DNA of 27,852 bases from a virus. Of the stretch, positions 7,653 to 15,343 are shown piece by piece (position 1 is the first letter of the stretch; every line of letters starts with the position of its first letter). Position numbers and translations under genes: made by a program. Under the pieces are notes generated by a model. The model was not told the DNA's origin and made no database searches. It saw only the letters and a program-made list of their open reading frames with translations. The stretch lies in the IMG/VR virus record IMGVR_UViG_3300031697_000021, positions 1 through 27,852 of that record. One strand, given 5' to 3'.

Positions 7653-8822
7653 TTAAATACTTAATCCAAATCCAATGGTTATTTCAATTTTCCTGTTAAC
7701 CCCTACCGGAACCAGCACTACCGTTACTTCAAGTTTAGAAGTGCTCAAGACATCCTGGTCAGGATTAATACTAATGTAAAAGGCTGACAGTTCGCCATTG
7801 CGCTCCATCTGCACCAATGCTTTTGAGGCAACGCTTTCCATGTACTTCACATAGTCGGGGGCAAGTTTTCCATCGCCAGATACTCTGGCAGGGCTGTTAA
7901 CTTCGGGCAGCATATAGGCGTACATACCACGGATGGCTTTATCGATAGTACGGTTGTTTTCGATGTATGCGTAATCGCTGGTGGCCACTATGCAGGTAGG
8001 CGAATCGTAGAACCATGAGCCGCTCAACCCGATACGCTTGGTAACTACCAGATACCCTTTTGCATTTAGGGTGTCAATTTCGGTATCAGTAAGCGTTTTT
8101 ATCAGGGTTCCATCCCCCAGTGCTGGAATGTCCCATGCGCCATTAGCTCCGGTAATATCAAAGCGGCCTACCCAACCGATACATTCGTTTACTGCTGCCA
8201 GGCTTATAATACCCAATGCAGTACCCAAAGCCCCAGGCGATGTGTCTGATCCCATCAATTCTATAACCTCATCGGTGCTATCCTGTGCAATACAAACCGC
8301 TACTTTCGGCGATGTAAGTAAACGTAAATCGTCCAACACACCAATGGATATTGTATGCCACGTGGGTTGTAATACAATCTGTATTGGTTTGTGTGCAGCC
8401 TCCATGCTTTCGGCTTTCGCCTGTAAGGAGCCTACCATTGTGCTTGCAAAAGCCATAGGAATATATACACCTATCTGCCTAATGTCGGCCTTTTCATTCA
8501 TCAGGTCATCAATCTCTGCATAGTCCGGCTGCCCGCTTTCGGGCATATCCTGCAAAACTATCCATAGCGATGCGCCGGGGTTGATGCTGAAAAACGCTTT
8601 AACATGATAATGCAAAACCGCAAAGCCAGAAGTTTCCGCATTTATACCTTTAGCAGCCATATCTGGCAGGCTAAATACCTGCTGTGGCTCACCGTAATTC
8701 CAGCCTGCAGGTGCTGTAGTGCCTTCCTCTGCATAATAGGCAATGCCGCTGTAATGGTCTTTGCCGGGCAATGGGCGGGCAAGCCCACCCTCACCTTTTA
8801 TAAATCGAATGTCGTTATCCAT
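7653..8822 (-). CDS. Tail sheath protein (DUF2586-like)
   Basis: This 389-residue protein begins MDNDIRFIKGEGGLARPLPG and K-D-H-Y-S-G-I-A-Y-Y, with later G-V-Y-I-P-M-A-F-A and V-N-E-C-I-G-W-V-G-R-F. The C-terminal half carries G-S-W-F-Y-D-S-P-T-C and Y-A-Y-I-E-N-N-R-T-I-D-K-A-I-R-G, the segment where sheath families have their conserved N-R-T/D-K-A motif. The family fits the DUF2586 sheaths of Bacteroidota contractile phages. It forms the contractile outer layer of the tail. The ATG overlaps the stop of the upstream 93-residue gene by 8 bp. Confidence 0.8.
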   Translation of the reverse strand: MDNDIRFIKGEGGLARPLPGKDHYSGIAYYAEEGTTAPAGWNYGEPQQVFSLPDMAAKGINAETSGFAVLHYHVKAFFSINPGASLWIVLQDMPESGQPDYAEIDDLMNEKADIRQIGVYIPMAFASTMVGSLQAKAESMEAAHKPIQIVLQPTWHTISIGVLDDLRLLTSPKVAVCIAQDSTDEVIELMGSDTSPGALGTALGIISLAAVNECIGWVGRFDITGANGAWDIPALGDGTLIKTLTDTEIDTLNAKGYLVVTKRIGLSGSWFYDSPTCIVATSDYAYIENNRTIDKAIRGMYAYMLPEVNSPARVSGDGKLAPDYVKYMESVASKALVQMERNGELSAFYISINPDQDVLSTSKLEVTVVLVPVGVNRKIEITIGFGLSI

Positions 8823-9096
8823 TTTTCCTCATTGATTTGTTGAAAAATATTACTTTGATGATGCTGGCCATCAGGTCTGCGGCTTCGTCAACCATGCCCA
8901 AGCTGTCGGCTGTCAGGTAGGCTTCCACCAGTTCCAAAAACTCTTTGGCCAGCTCGGGGCTTTTACGTAGCATTGAATCATAGCCTTGATTCAGAGTAAA
9001 TTTAATAATCGGGCCGTCAATCCTTTCCCAGATCCCATTTACTTTGATATGCTCATCCAGGTTAGCGGCCAGTTGTGCGATTAGTTCGTTTTCCAT
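8815..9096 (-). CDS. Small helical protein upstream of the sheath, unknown
   Basis: This 93-residue, largely helical and acidic protein (AQLAANLDEHIKVNGIWERI, then E-L-A-K-E-F-L-E-L-V-E-A-Y-L) ends in a basic tail (FFNKSMRKNG). It is tightly packed between the secreted 369-residue gene (6 bp away) and the sheath (8-bp overlap). No family is recognised. Position suggests a late, virion-related or assembly role, but nothing in the sequence proves it. Confidence 0.6.
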   Translation of the reverse strand: MENELIAQLAANLDEHIKVNGIWERIDGPIIKFTLNQGYDSMLRKSPELAKEFLELVEAYLTADSLGMVDEAADLMASIIKVIFFNKSMRKNG

Positions 9097-9102
9097 GATT
9101 GT

Positions 9103-10212
9103 TTATTCATAAAACCTGAATATCAGCCTATGCCCGTGATAAATGCTTGTAACTTCGACGAGGATGTACGCCCATCCCTCCGGTATCTCAAACACTTCGT
9201 TTGGATAATCCACGTAGGTTTTGCGCTCGCCAATGATCTTGGATCTTGGGGTGTACCGGGATGTTTTATAAGTTACTTTTATATTCAAGGCAGGGAGCTT
9301 CCTATCCCCCCATCCTCGTTTCTCGCGCTCCTTATTTATATAAAAAGCTGTTACCGTATTGCCTTCTAATTTTACATCGAAGTAATATTTCATATAAATC
9401 TGCCATGCTCGTAATGACAGTGTTTCGTAATTAGCTTCCTCAGTGGCGGTTCTCTCGATAGGAATCGTCATAACATCAAAAACATCATCTTCGAGACAGC
9501 CGGGCTTAGGATTGGCTTTTATTTTTAATTGAATTTCATCCAAATCCAAATCGCCTGCACCTATTTTGTAATAATTATGAAATAAACCGTCACGAAATGT
9601 TTTCCCGGTTCCCTTCACAACCTCGATGCTATACCCTTGAGCATAATATACCCCAACGGGTAGCCTGATAGCCTGACCTGAGTATGGGTCTTTAATTTTC
9701 GGAATATCAAAAGAAATAATAGGGCATAATGATGCAAAATAGGCAAGCCACGGGACAGGGTGCAATAGAACCCGTTCATCTGTGATTAAAACTTCATTCA
9801 CATTCACTAATTCCAAACCACGGGCTTTGAGCGTGTAGGGTCTATTATATGAATCGGTAACATCAAGTAAGTTTAGTTTATAGGTTCCGGTATCGGTTTT
9901 TGCGGCTAAATGTATGTCGGAGTTAAAAGGCGCGCCGTTAAGCGGTGTTTCTGTTTGATTTTCGGCACTGATAATAAACCCTTTATACCCCTCGCTTATA
10001 GCTACAGAGCCAATTTCATACGCGGTGTCATTCAGCATGTAATATGCTTTGATTTCATCGCCTGCTTGGAATTTTTCAACATCCAGAAATACGATCCCGG
10101 TAATGGCTGCTTCACCACCAGCCCCCGGTGGCTGCGCAAAAGATTTTGTAAAGTTTAACGCCCCGAATATGAACAGGACGGCTAAAATATTAATTTTTGT
10201 TAATCGTTTCAT
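9103..10212 (-). CDS. Secreted protein of unknown function inside the late operon
   Basis: This 369-residue protein has a clear Sec signal peptide: basic KRLTK, then INILAVLFIFGALNF, with a likely cleavage after SFA at residue 26. The mature protein is beta-rich, with several YxxxxDV/Y-E-V type strands, and has few cysteines (around residues 165 and 241). No transmembrane helix follows the signal. I do not recognise the family. Virion structural proteins do not carry signal peptides, so this is likely an exported cargo, lysis-associated or surface-modifying protein expressed with the late genes. Its start overlaps the stop of the holin-like gene (ATGA), indicating coupling. Confidence 0.7.
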   Translation of the reverse strand: MKRLTKINILAVLFIFGALNFTKSFAQPPGAGGEAAITGIVFLDVEKFQAGDEIKAYYMLNDTAYEIGSVAISEGYKGFIISAENQTETPLNGAPFNSDIHLAAKTDTGTYKLNLLDVTDSYNRPYTLKARGLELVNVNEVLITDERVLLHPVPWLAYFASLCPIISFDIPKIKDPYSGQAIRLPVGVYYAQGYSIEVVKGTGKTFRDGLFHNYYKIGAGDLDLDEIQLKIKANPKPGCLEDDVFDVMTIPIERTATEEANYETLSLRAWQIYMKYYFDVKLEGNTVTAFYINKEREKRGWGDRKLPALNIKVTYKTSRYTPRSKIIGERKTYVDYPNEVFEIPEGWAYILVEVTSIYHGHRLIFRFYE

Positions 10213-10382
10213 TTTGTGTGTTTCTTTAATGATTTATGAATTTGACAGAGCAGGTACACGGCTGTAAGAATCCCTACTATTATCGCCATCCCCTCGTTTA
10301 TGCTGTGCATGTTAACCGAAGCGTTAATCCACGTTACCACACCACCCATCGCCGTGTTCAGGCTCGTTTTTAATCCTTCCAT
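10209..10382 (-). CDS. Holin-like small membrane protein
   Basis: This 57-residue reading frame starts MEGLKTSLNTAMGGVVTWIN. It has one hydrophobic segment at residues about 31-48 (GMAIIVGILTAVYLLCQI), an N-terminal amphipathic stretch and a basic C-terminus (HKSLKKHTK). This resembles small one-span holins or holin-like proteins. The stop overlaps the next gene's ATG, which encodes the secreted protein. A lysis role is inferred from topology and position; a signal-anchor chaperone or plain membrane protein is equally possible. No endolysin is adjacent. Confidence 0.55.
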   Translation of the reverse strand: MEGLKTSLNTAMGGVVTWINASVNMHSINEGMAIIVGILTAVYLLCQIHKSLKKHTK

Positions 10383-10389
10383 TTAATTC

Positions 10390-10434
10390 AAATTTTTTCA
10401 AAAATATAACCCCGGGCCCGGTCTGCCCGGGGTT
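10390..10434 (-). terminator. Rho-independent terminator downstream of the capsid gene
   Basis: A perfect 10-bp stem, 10408-10417 (AACCCCGGGC) paired with 10425-10434 (GCCCGGGGTT), encloses a 7-nt loop and is followed on the minus strand by ATATTTTTG. It lies 22 bp after the capsid stop. It probably lowers transcription of the downstream tail genes relative to the capsid gene. Confidence 0.8.
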
Positions 10435-10455
10435 CTTCATGGTATGGTTTTCGAT

Positions 10456-11409
10456 TTAGCTGGCGGCGGCCTGCACAATAGGTATTACCCCTTTGGCATC
10501 AGCCCAACGGGCACGGCCTGCAGCACGTACCAGTGCGCTGTAAATGTCGCCGTAGTAGGTGGGGTCGTTTACGTTCTCAAACATTTTAATCTCGCCAATG
10601 GCCGATTCCACTATATCTTTTTGCCAGCACACAGCTCCGTAGGCATGGGTGTTGGCTTCGGTAGTTCCCGGTGCTACCACGGTTGGGGTAGCCTTGGTCA
10701 TCAGTGCCACGCTGCTGCGCTCCATAATATTGAAGCCGTACAGGCGGGTAAGCACACCGTCAGGTAGGTTTACCGATTTTAGCAGTTCCAGGTTTGCCAT
10801 TCCACTGTTGGCCATCTCGGCCATCAGCTCATCGTACATGATGGATGGCAACAGGCAGAACCGGTTTTCTTTGGGTACGTTCAGCTTGTTCATCATCAGG
10901 CGGGCAGCCCGTAGGTTGTCGGCGGTAAATTTTGCCAAACCCTGGCTGTTGGGGCCGTTGCCGCTTCCGGCAGCTCCACTGGTGGCAATGTACTTGCCTG
11001 CTCCCCAGGCTACCGGGGTATTGGCCGAGGTACTTACGTTTTTTGTAAGCCAGTCAAACAGTGTCCAGTCGCCAATGGCTTCGCGCAGTGCCCGCACATG
11101 TCCGCCCAGCACGCTTTCTATTTTGTTGTAGCTCAATTCCACCTTTTCCACATCGGTAATGTTTACCGGTACGGTGGTGAACTCATCGAGCAGATATACC
11201 ACATCGGTGTCGGTGCGACTTACTACCGTTGCCGGCAGCGAAGATCGATTTTTGGTTACCGTTGGGTTTGCCCCGGCGTTGGGCATGTGTACTACCTTGC
11301 CGTTGATGATGTTGTCCTCGTCCACGCGGTAGGCGTGTGCCAGGAACTCGCTGCTGCTTTCCAGTTGCTCGAGGATATATTTCCTCCAAATTTCTTTATT
11401 CAGTGCCAT
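10456..11409 (-). CDS. Major capsid protein
   Basis: This 317-residue protein follows the protease/scaffold gene by 4 bp and precedes a strong terminator, as expected for the most abundant head protein. It begins MALNKEIWRKYILEQLESSS. Conserved-looking segments include V-H-M-P-N-A-G-A-N-P and S-R-T-D-T-D-V-V-Y-L-L-D-E-F-T-T-V-P (E-loop/P-domain area), L-P-S-I-M-Y-D-E-L-M-A-E, and a C-terminal Y-G-A-V-C-W-Q-K-D-I-V-E-S-A-I-G. This is the plan of the Bacteroidota phage capsid family with an HK97-type fold (the fold is inferred). It forms the icosahedral shell. Confidence 0.8.
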   Translation of the reverse strand: MALNKEIWRKYILEQLESSSEFLAHAYRVDEDNIINGKVVHMPNAGANPTVTKNRSSLPATVVSRTDTDVVYLLDEFTTVPVNITDVEKVELSYNKIESVLGGHVRALREAIGDWTLFDWLTKNVSTSANTPVAWGAGKYIATSGAAGSGNGPNSQGLAKFTADNLRAARLMMNKLNVPKENRFCLLPSIMYDELMAEMANSGMANLELLKSVNLPDGVLTRLYGFNIMERSSVALMTKATPTVVAPGTTEANTHAYGAVCWQKDIVESAIGEIKMFENVNDPTYYGDIYSALVRAAGRARWADAKGVIPIVQAAAS

Positions 11410-11413
11410 TTTT

Positions 11414-11908
11414 TTACAATTTTATTTCGGTTCCAAATTCTTGTTTGTACAGTGCCTTGAACTGCTCGGGGTCCTTGCTTTTCATAGCGGCCAAAGCTTT
11501 GGGGTCTTTACGCTGGAAGTCGTCAAATGTCCAGTCTTTGCGCTGGCCGGTGGCGGGGTCGCCAATCTCGTTTACCATCCGGCGCATGGCCGGCAGGCTC
11601 TCGATAATGGTTTTGCCATTGTCGAAGTCTTTTTCCAAAATGGCTTTGTAGGTGTCCTTATGCTCCGCTTTGATGCGACCGGTGCCAATGGCATTGGTAA
11701 GCATATTGTCGATGGCCTCGGTGTGCGCCTGCTTTTCTTTGTCTTCAAAGTCGGCTACCTTAGCTTTCAGGGCTTTGTTTTCGGCTTCCAGGGCATCGGC
11801 ACGGCTCTTTTCGGTATCGGCAGCATCCTGTATGCTTTCTACAACCTTCACGGCTTCGTCCTCGTTGGCTTCGTTTTTCAAACCCAGTTTTTGAAATAGG
11901 TTTTTCAT
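11414..11908 (-). CDS. Putative internally initiated scaffold protein (gpZ-like)
   Basis: An in-frame ATG at 11908 (Met212 of the protease) begins MKNLFQKLGLKNEANEDEAV and would give a 164-residue scaffold lacking the protease domain. It follows directly after a linker (NQYNYLITEN) encoded by AT-rich DNA, the composition usually seen before starts in Bacteroidota. The nested I/Z plan of Mu makes it plausible. No Shine-Dalgarno sequence is present, and none is expected. Confidence 0.5.
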   Translation of the reverse strand: MKNLFQKLGLKNEANEDEAVKVVESIQDAADTEKSRADALEAENKALKAKVADFEDKEKQAHTEAIDNMLTNAIGTGRIKAEHKDTYKAILEKDFDNGKTIIESLPAMRRMVNEIGDPATGQRKDWTFDDFQRKDPKALAAMKSKDPEQFKALYKQEFGTEIKL

Positions 11909-12541
11909 CTTGTTTTCTGTTATTAAATAATTGTATTGATTCATAATCACGGCTGCTTTGCTACGGTTGTCGAGTTCGGCGGGAACCTTTACCTTAACGC
12001 CGTCATAAATTTCGTTGATGATCCCGGCTTTCATTGCCTCCTCGGCGGTAAGCCAGTGGTCTTGCCCATCCATGTACAGTGCTTTCACCTCATCGCTGCT
12101 AAGTTTCATACCGGCAGCCAGGATGTCGGAAAGGATGTTTTCTACCTTTTCCAGGTCGGCAGCGGCCTTGGCCATTTCGGTGGCGTTGCCATAGCCGCCG
12201 CCCGATGCACGGTGCAGCATTAGCATGGCGTAGCGGTTCATCTTTACCGGCTTGCCACACAGGGCAATGATGGCGGCCATGCTGGCGGCCACCCCATCGA
12301 TGTAAATGGTGATGTTGGCCTCGCTGTTGCGAATTACGTTAAAAATGGCAATGCCCTCGAATACCTCACCCCCGTTACTGTTGATGTGTACGTTAATGTT
12401 GCGGTAGCGGCTTTCGGCCTCGGCAAATTCGTTGGCAAAGCTCCGGCTGTTCACATCTTCACTGTACGAGCTAATGATGCCGTAGAGCAATATCTTGCAG
12501 GTGTCTGCCGAGGTAGCCAGTATGTTATAGTATTTTGCCAT
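11414..12541 (-). CDS. ClpP-like prohead protease fused to scaffold (Mu gpI-like)
   Basis: The protein has 375 residues. Residues 1-190 form a ClpP/crotonase-fold S14-type protease: VHINSNGGEVFEG near 51-63 (oxyanion region), IDGVAASMAA at 81-90 with the likely nucleophile Ser87, and MLMLHRASGG with likely His110. Residues 212-375 are a charged coiled-coil scaffold (SRADALEAENKALKAKVADF) ending E-F-G-T-E-I-K-L. In Mu, gpI cleaves the scaffold during prohead maturation and the scaffold (gpZ) is also made from an internal start. The same arrangement is suggested by Met212. The gene is the first major one of the minus-strand late block. Confidence 0.85.
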   Translation of the reverse strand: MAKYYNILATSADTCKILLYGIISSYSEDVNSRSFANEFAEAESRYRNINVHINSNGGEVFEGIAIFNVIRNSEANITIYIDGVAASMAAIIALCGKPVKMNRYAMLMLHRASGGGYGNATEMAKAAADLEKVENILSDILAAGMKLSSDEVKALYMDGQDHWLTAEEAMKAGIINEIYDGVKVKVPAELDNRSKAAVIMNQYNYLITENKMKNLFQKLGLKNEANEDEAVKVVESIQDAADTEKSRADALEAENKALKAKVADFEDKEKQAHTEAIDNMLTNAIGTGRIKAEHKDTYKAILEKDFDNGKTIIESLPAMRRMVNEIGDPATGQRKDWTFDDFQRKDPKALAAMKSKDPEQFKALYKQEFGTEIKL

Positions 12542-12544
12542 CGT

Positions 12545-12607
12545 TTAATTTACTTCGCAAGCGGCTTCGCAACCTTCGCATTTTATTATCTTCTTTTTTA
12601 CGTCCAT
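12545..12607 (-). CDS. Possible Cys-motif micropeptide upstream of the protease
   Basis: A 20-residue frame, MDVKKKIIKCEGCEAACEVN, starts at 12607 and stops 3 bp before the protease ATG. It has a C-x-x-C-x-x-x-C pattern. The frame remains open upstream and contains another Cys/His cluster (F-C-K-K-H-D), so a longer protein with a non-ATG start is possible. Mu and many of its relatives carry small zinc-finger proteins (Com) in head-region loci, but similarity is not demonstrable at this length. It could also be a leader peptide. Confidence 0.3.
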   Translation of the reverse strand: MDVKKKIIKCEGCEAACEVN

Positions 12608-12702
12608 CTTATCATGCTTTTTACAAAATGCGGCAAATCGCTTTATTTCGCCTCGCGTATGTGGCTGCAAATATGATATACATTGAGCTTTATTTGCAAA
12701 TC

Positions 12703-12765
12703 GTTAGTTTGCCATTTAGTTAAATCACTAAATGGTTTAGTTAAATCCCGAAATGACAAACTAAC
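12703..12765. promoter_or_regulatory. Divergent late-gene control region with nested repeats
   Basis: Three kinds of repeat overlap in this 63-bp block. A 9-bp inverted repeat, GTTAGTTTG at 12703-12711 and CAAACTAAC at 12757-12765, bounds it. Inside, CCATTTAGT (12712-12720) is inverted at 12727-12735. The 12-mer TTTAGTTAAATC occurs twice, at 12715-12726 and 12736-12747, with starts 21 bp apart (two helical turns). It lies between the two diverging late blocks and just upstream of a consensus promoter, so it is a strong candidate operator or activator site. No other copy of the 12-mer was noticed in the window. Confidence 0.7.
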
Positions 12766-12767
12766 AA

Positions 12768-12799
12768 TTTGTGCGCAAACCCTTATGCAGCTATGTTTG
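12768..12799 (+). promoter_or_regulatory. Bacteroidota-type promoter of the packaging/head block
   Basis: TTTG at 12768-12771, a 20-bp spacer, and TATGTTTG at 12792-12799 match the Bacteroidota -33/-7 consensus (TTTG, TAnnTTTG) exactly. The small terminase ATG is 20 bp downstream. The adjoining repeat block lies immediately upstream, in the position of an activator site. Confidence 0.75.
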
Positions 12800-12818
12800 T
12801 GGAAAATTTTAAAACAAA

Positions 12819-13298
12819 ATGGCACAATTCAGCAAGGCAGAGCGTGAAAATAAGATTAGCTACGCCAAAAAGCTCTATGTAAAAGGTTTCGACTACCACA
12901 CCATTGCCGACATGCTTGGCGTGTCGGAGGCAACGGTAAGCAAGTGGTCGCAGGAGCGCGATTTTGAAACCGCCCGCCGGGCTTCGCTCATCAGCCTGGG
13001 CGAAATACGCAACGCCATCCTGAACACCTACGACCAGATGCAGCGTGGCGAAAAACCCACCTTCTCGCCCGACCAAATCGTTAAGCTCACCTCCTCGCTC
13101 GAAAAGCTCTCGCCGGTTAACAAATCGCTGGCATGGGTGGCCGAGGGTTTCGACCAGCTCGCCGACAGCTTCCTGGCCGAGGTGCAACGCACCAAAAGCG
13201 AAAAGGGCAAACAAAGGATTTTTGAAGAGCTTAAATCCGTGCGCCGCCACATGGACAGGGTGATGGACAAAATAAACAAGGAGGTGCTGGATGGATAG
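12819..13298 (+). CDS. Terminase small subunit (Mu gp27-like, DUF3486-like)
   Basis: The product has 159 residues. Residues about 10-45 form a helix-turn-helix: basic KLYVKGFDYHTIADMLGVSE followed by A-T-V-S-K-W-S-Q-E-R-D-F. The rest is helical and charged (IVKLTSSLEKLSPVNKSLAW, then E-E-L-K-S-V-R-R-H-M-D-R-V). This is the arrangement of small terminases, which bind phage DNA as a ring and recruit the large subunit. It overlaps the large terminase start by 8 bp and is the first gene after the consensus promoter. In Mu, packaging starts at the phage end and proceeds headful; the same is assumed here. Confidence 0.8.
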   Translation: MAQFSKAERENKISYAKKLYVKGFDYHTIADMLGVSEATVSKWSQERDFETARRASLISLGEIRNAILNTYDQMQRGEKPTFSPDQIVKLTSSLEKLSPVNKSLAWVAEGFDQLADSFLAEVQRTKSEKGKQRIFEELKSVRRHMDRVMDKINKEVLDG

Positions 13299-14799
13299 CG
13301 TTAAGGAAATACGCGCACGCTTCGCCGCCCGTTCGCAGGAAATATACGAAAGCACCTGGAAAAGCTTCGTGCAGGAATCCGAAGAGGATAAACAAAAGCG
13401 CATCGCTTCCCTGCTTAAAGACTATGGGGCTTTCGTTTCGTACTACTTCCCGGCATGGGCTACTTCGGGTAGTGGCAAATTTCATATCGCCGCCGCCAAC
13501 CGAACCGCCCGCGAAGGCAAATTGATGGGTGTATTCGAGTGGGCTCGCGGCCACGCAAAAAGCACCCACTTCGATATTATGATACCGCTGTGGCTGAAAG
13601 CTAAAAAGATGCTGCATGTGATGGTGCTGGTAGGCAAAAACGAAAAGAACGCCCAAACTCTGCTTAGCGACCTGCAGGCCGAACTGCAAAACAACCGCCG
13701 CTATATTGCCGACTTTGGCGAACAACTGCTGTGGGGCAACTGGGAGGAAGGCCGCTTTGCCACCCAGGACGGTTGCGGCTTTTTTGCCTTAGGGCGTGGC
13801 CAAAGCCCCAGGGGCTTGCGCTACCGCCAGCACCGCCCCGATTACATAGTACTTGACGATGTGGACGATGACGAGCTGTGCCGCAACCCCGACCGGGTAA
13901 CACAAATAACCGACTGGGCACTCAAAGCCCTCTACTTTGCCATGGACATGGGCAGGGGCAGGTTTATAGTGGTAGGTAACCGCATTAGCCACAACAGCCT
14001 GGTGGCTCGCCTATCCGATATGCCCGGCGTTTACCACGACCGCGTGAATGCCATTGACGATAAAGGAAACCCGGCATGGCCGGAGAAATACAGCAAAGAA
14101 GAAATACAAGCCGTGGCCGATAAACTTGGCTACCGCGCCTCACAGCAGGAACTCTTTAACAACCCCATCACCGAGGGTGCCGTTTTTAAGCGCGATTGGA
14201 TTATCTACGCACCGGCCCCGCGCATCAATACCTATAATAGTATTATCAGCTACTGCGACCCCAGTTTTAAAAACAGCCGCACCAGCGACTACAAGGCCAT
14301 CATTACCATTGGGCGCAAGGATAAGAACTACTACATCATCAACAGCTTTGTGCGTAAATGCTCCATTGGCGAAATGGTGCGCTACTGGCTCGACTTCCAC
14401 CAGAACCTGCCGCAAACGGCTGTGGTGGGTTACTATATGGAAGCTAACTTTTTGCAGGATTTAATCCTGGACGAGTTCCAGAAGGAAGGAGTTACCCGGG
14501 GCTGGCAGTTCCCGGTAAGAGCCGATGCCCGAAAAAAACCGGATAAGTTTGCCCGCATCGAAGCCATAAGCCCCCTGTTTGAACGCAACCTGGTGCTGAT
14601 TGACGAACGCCTTAAAACCTGCCCCGACACCGAACGCCTCATCGACCAGCTTTTGAGCTTCGAGAAAGGAAGCCGCTCCCACGATGACGGCCCCGATGCA
14701 GTGGAAGGTGCCGTGTGGATTATCAATAACAAGCTCCGCGAATCAACGCCACCGGTGTATATCAAACGAAACCCATTCTCTAACCCAAAAAGATTCTAA
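13291..14799 (+). CDS. Terminase large subunit (Mu gp28-like)
   Basis: The product has 502 residues. The ATPase half has a Walker A-like ARGHAKST at 85-92, a Walker B strand YIVLDDVDDD at 185-194, and a motif-III-like VVGNRI at 227-232. The C-terminal RNase H-like nuclease has candidate metal ligands Asp323 (SYCDPSF), Glu384 (YYMEANF) and Asp466/Asp469 (HDDGPDA). It translocates DNA into the prohead and cuts it. The full family length is present with no frameshift. The stop codon is followed immediately by a 20-bp palindrome. Confidence 0.9.
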   Translation: MDSVKEIRARFAARSQEIYESTWKSFVQESEEDKQKRIASLLKDYGAFVSYYFPAWATSGSGKFHIAAANRTAREGKLMGVFEWARGHAKSTHFDIMIPLWLKAKKMLHVMVLVGKNEKNAQTLLSDLQAELQNNRRYIADFGEQLLWGNWEEGRFATQDGCGFFALGRGQSPRGLRYRQHRPDYIVLDDVDDDELCRNPDRVTQITDWALKALYFAMDMGRGRFIVVGNRISHNSLVARLSDMPGVYHDRVNAIDDKGNPAWPEKYSKEEIQAVADKLGYRASQQELFNNPITEGAVFKRDWIIYAPAPRINTYNSIISYCDPSFKNSRTSDYKAIITIGRKDKNYYIINSFVRKCSIGEMVRYWLDFHQNLPQTAVVGYYMEANFLQDLILDEFQKEGVTRGWQFPVRADARKKPDKFARIEAISPLFERNLVLIDERLKTCPDTERLIDQLLSFEKGSRSHDDGPDAVEGAVWIINNKLRESTPPVYIKRNPFSNPKRF

Positions 14800-14819
14800 C
14801 GGTGGAGCATACTCCGCCG
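14800..14819. repeat. 20-nt imperfect palindrome after the terminase stop
   Basis: CGGTGGAGCATACTCCGCCG begins at the base after the TAA. It folds on itself with two G-T type mismatches and shares the AGCAT-type centre with the other 20-nt units in the window. Confidence 0.6.
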
Positions 14820-14834
14820 CAAATAACAGACACT

Positions 14835-15266
14835 ATGAACACATTCATCACCGAAACCGACTACGATGCCGCCATCCATATCGAGATACTCAACGCCATC
14901 ACGCGCACCGAGAGCGGGCTGCTCGAAATAATCGAAGCCCAGGCCGTAGAAGAGATGGCCGGCTACCTCGCCTCGCGCTACGATACCGCCGCCATATTCA
15001 ACAAAACAGGCACCGAACGCCACAGCCTTCTGCTCATGTTCGCCATCGACATTACCCTCTACCACCTCCACGCCATCCACAACCCCGTAAAGTTCCCATT
15101 GGTGCGCAAGGACAGGTACGAACGTGCCATCGACTGGCTAAAGCAGGTGCAGGACGGACAGATTAACCCAACAGGCCTGCCACTGGCCACCAGCACAAAC
15201 GGCGACCAGGGCGGAGCTATCAACTATGCTATTGCATCAAACCCAAAACGAAACAATCATTACTAA
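14835..15266 (+). CDS. DUF1320-like head-tail protein (Mu gp36-like)
   Basis: The product has 143 residues. I choose the ATG at 14835 because MNTFITETDYDAAIHIEILN starts exactly at the family's conserved F-I-T-x-x-D motif. An ATG at 14802 lies inside a palindrome and would add unrelated residues. The helical body includes I-E-A-Q-A-V-E-E-M-A-G-Y-L-A-S-R-Y-D and R-H-S-L-L-L-M-F-A-I-D-I-T-L-Y-H-L, followed by a flexible tail. DUF1320 proteins are thought to be head-tail connectors (gp36 in Mu). Here the gene sits between terminase and portal rather than after the capsid as in Mu. Confidence 0.75.
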   Translation: MNTFITETDYDAAIHIEILNAITRTESGLLEIIEAQAVEEMAGYLASRYDTAAIFNKTGTERHSLLLMFAIDITLYHLHAIHNPVKFPLVRKDRYERAIDWLKQVQDGQINPTGLPLATSTNGDQGGAINYAIASNPKRNNHY

Positions 15267-15328
15267 CAGTGGAGCATGCTCCGCTGCAGTAGGGCATACC
15301 CCGCTGCACAGTGGTGCATGCCCTACTG
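15267..15328. repeat. Three tandem 20-nt palindromic units
   Basis: Units lie at 15267-15286 (CAGTGGAGCATGCTCCGCTG), 15287-15306 and 15309-15328. All follow the plan CAG-T-R-G-x-GCAT-x-C-x-C-x-CTG. The half-sites at 15287-15297 and 15318-15328 are also perfect 11-bp complements, so alternative hairpins are possible. The cluster begins at the base after the gp36 stop and fills most of the gap before the portal gene. Confidence 0.75.
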
Positions 15329-15343
15329 CAAAACAAAACTAAC

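Noticed and set aside
12643-12825. 60-residue minus-strand frame across the late control region
   Set aside because: It covers the repeats and promoter and has an implausible Cys/His/Phe-rich sequence.
12783-13403. 206-residue minus-strand reading frame
   Set aside because: It is antisense to the small terminase and would run through the consensus promoter; the plus-strand frame has helix-turn-helix and family features.
14140-14415. 91-residue antisense frame in the terminase gene
   Set aside because: It lies opposite the nuclease domain and has no features of its own.
15267-15328. CRISPR array
   Set aside because: The three 20-nt units are adjacent self-complementary palindromes without spacers, and there are no cas genes.
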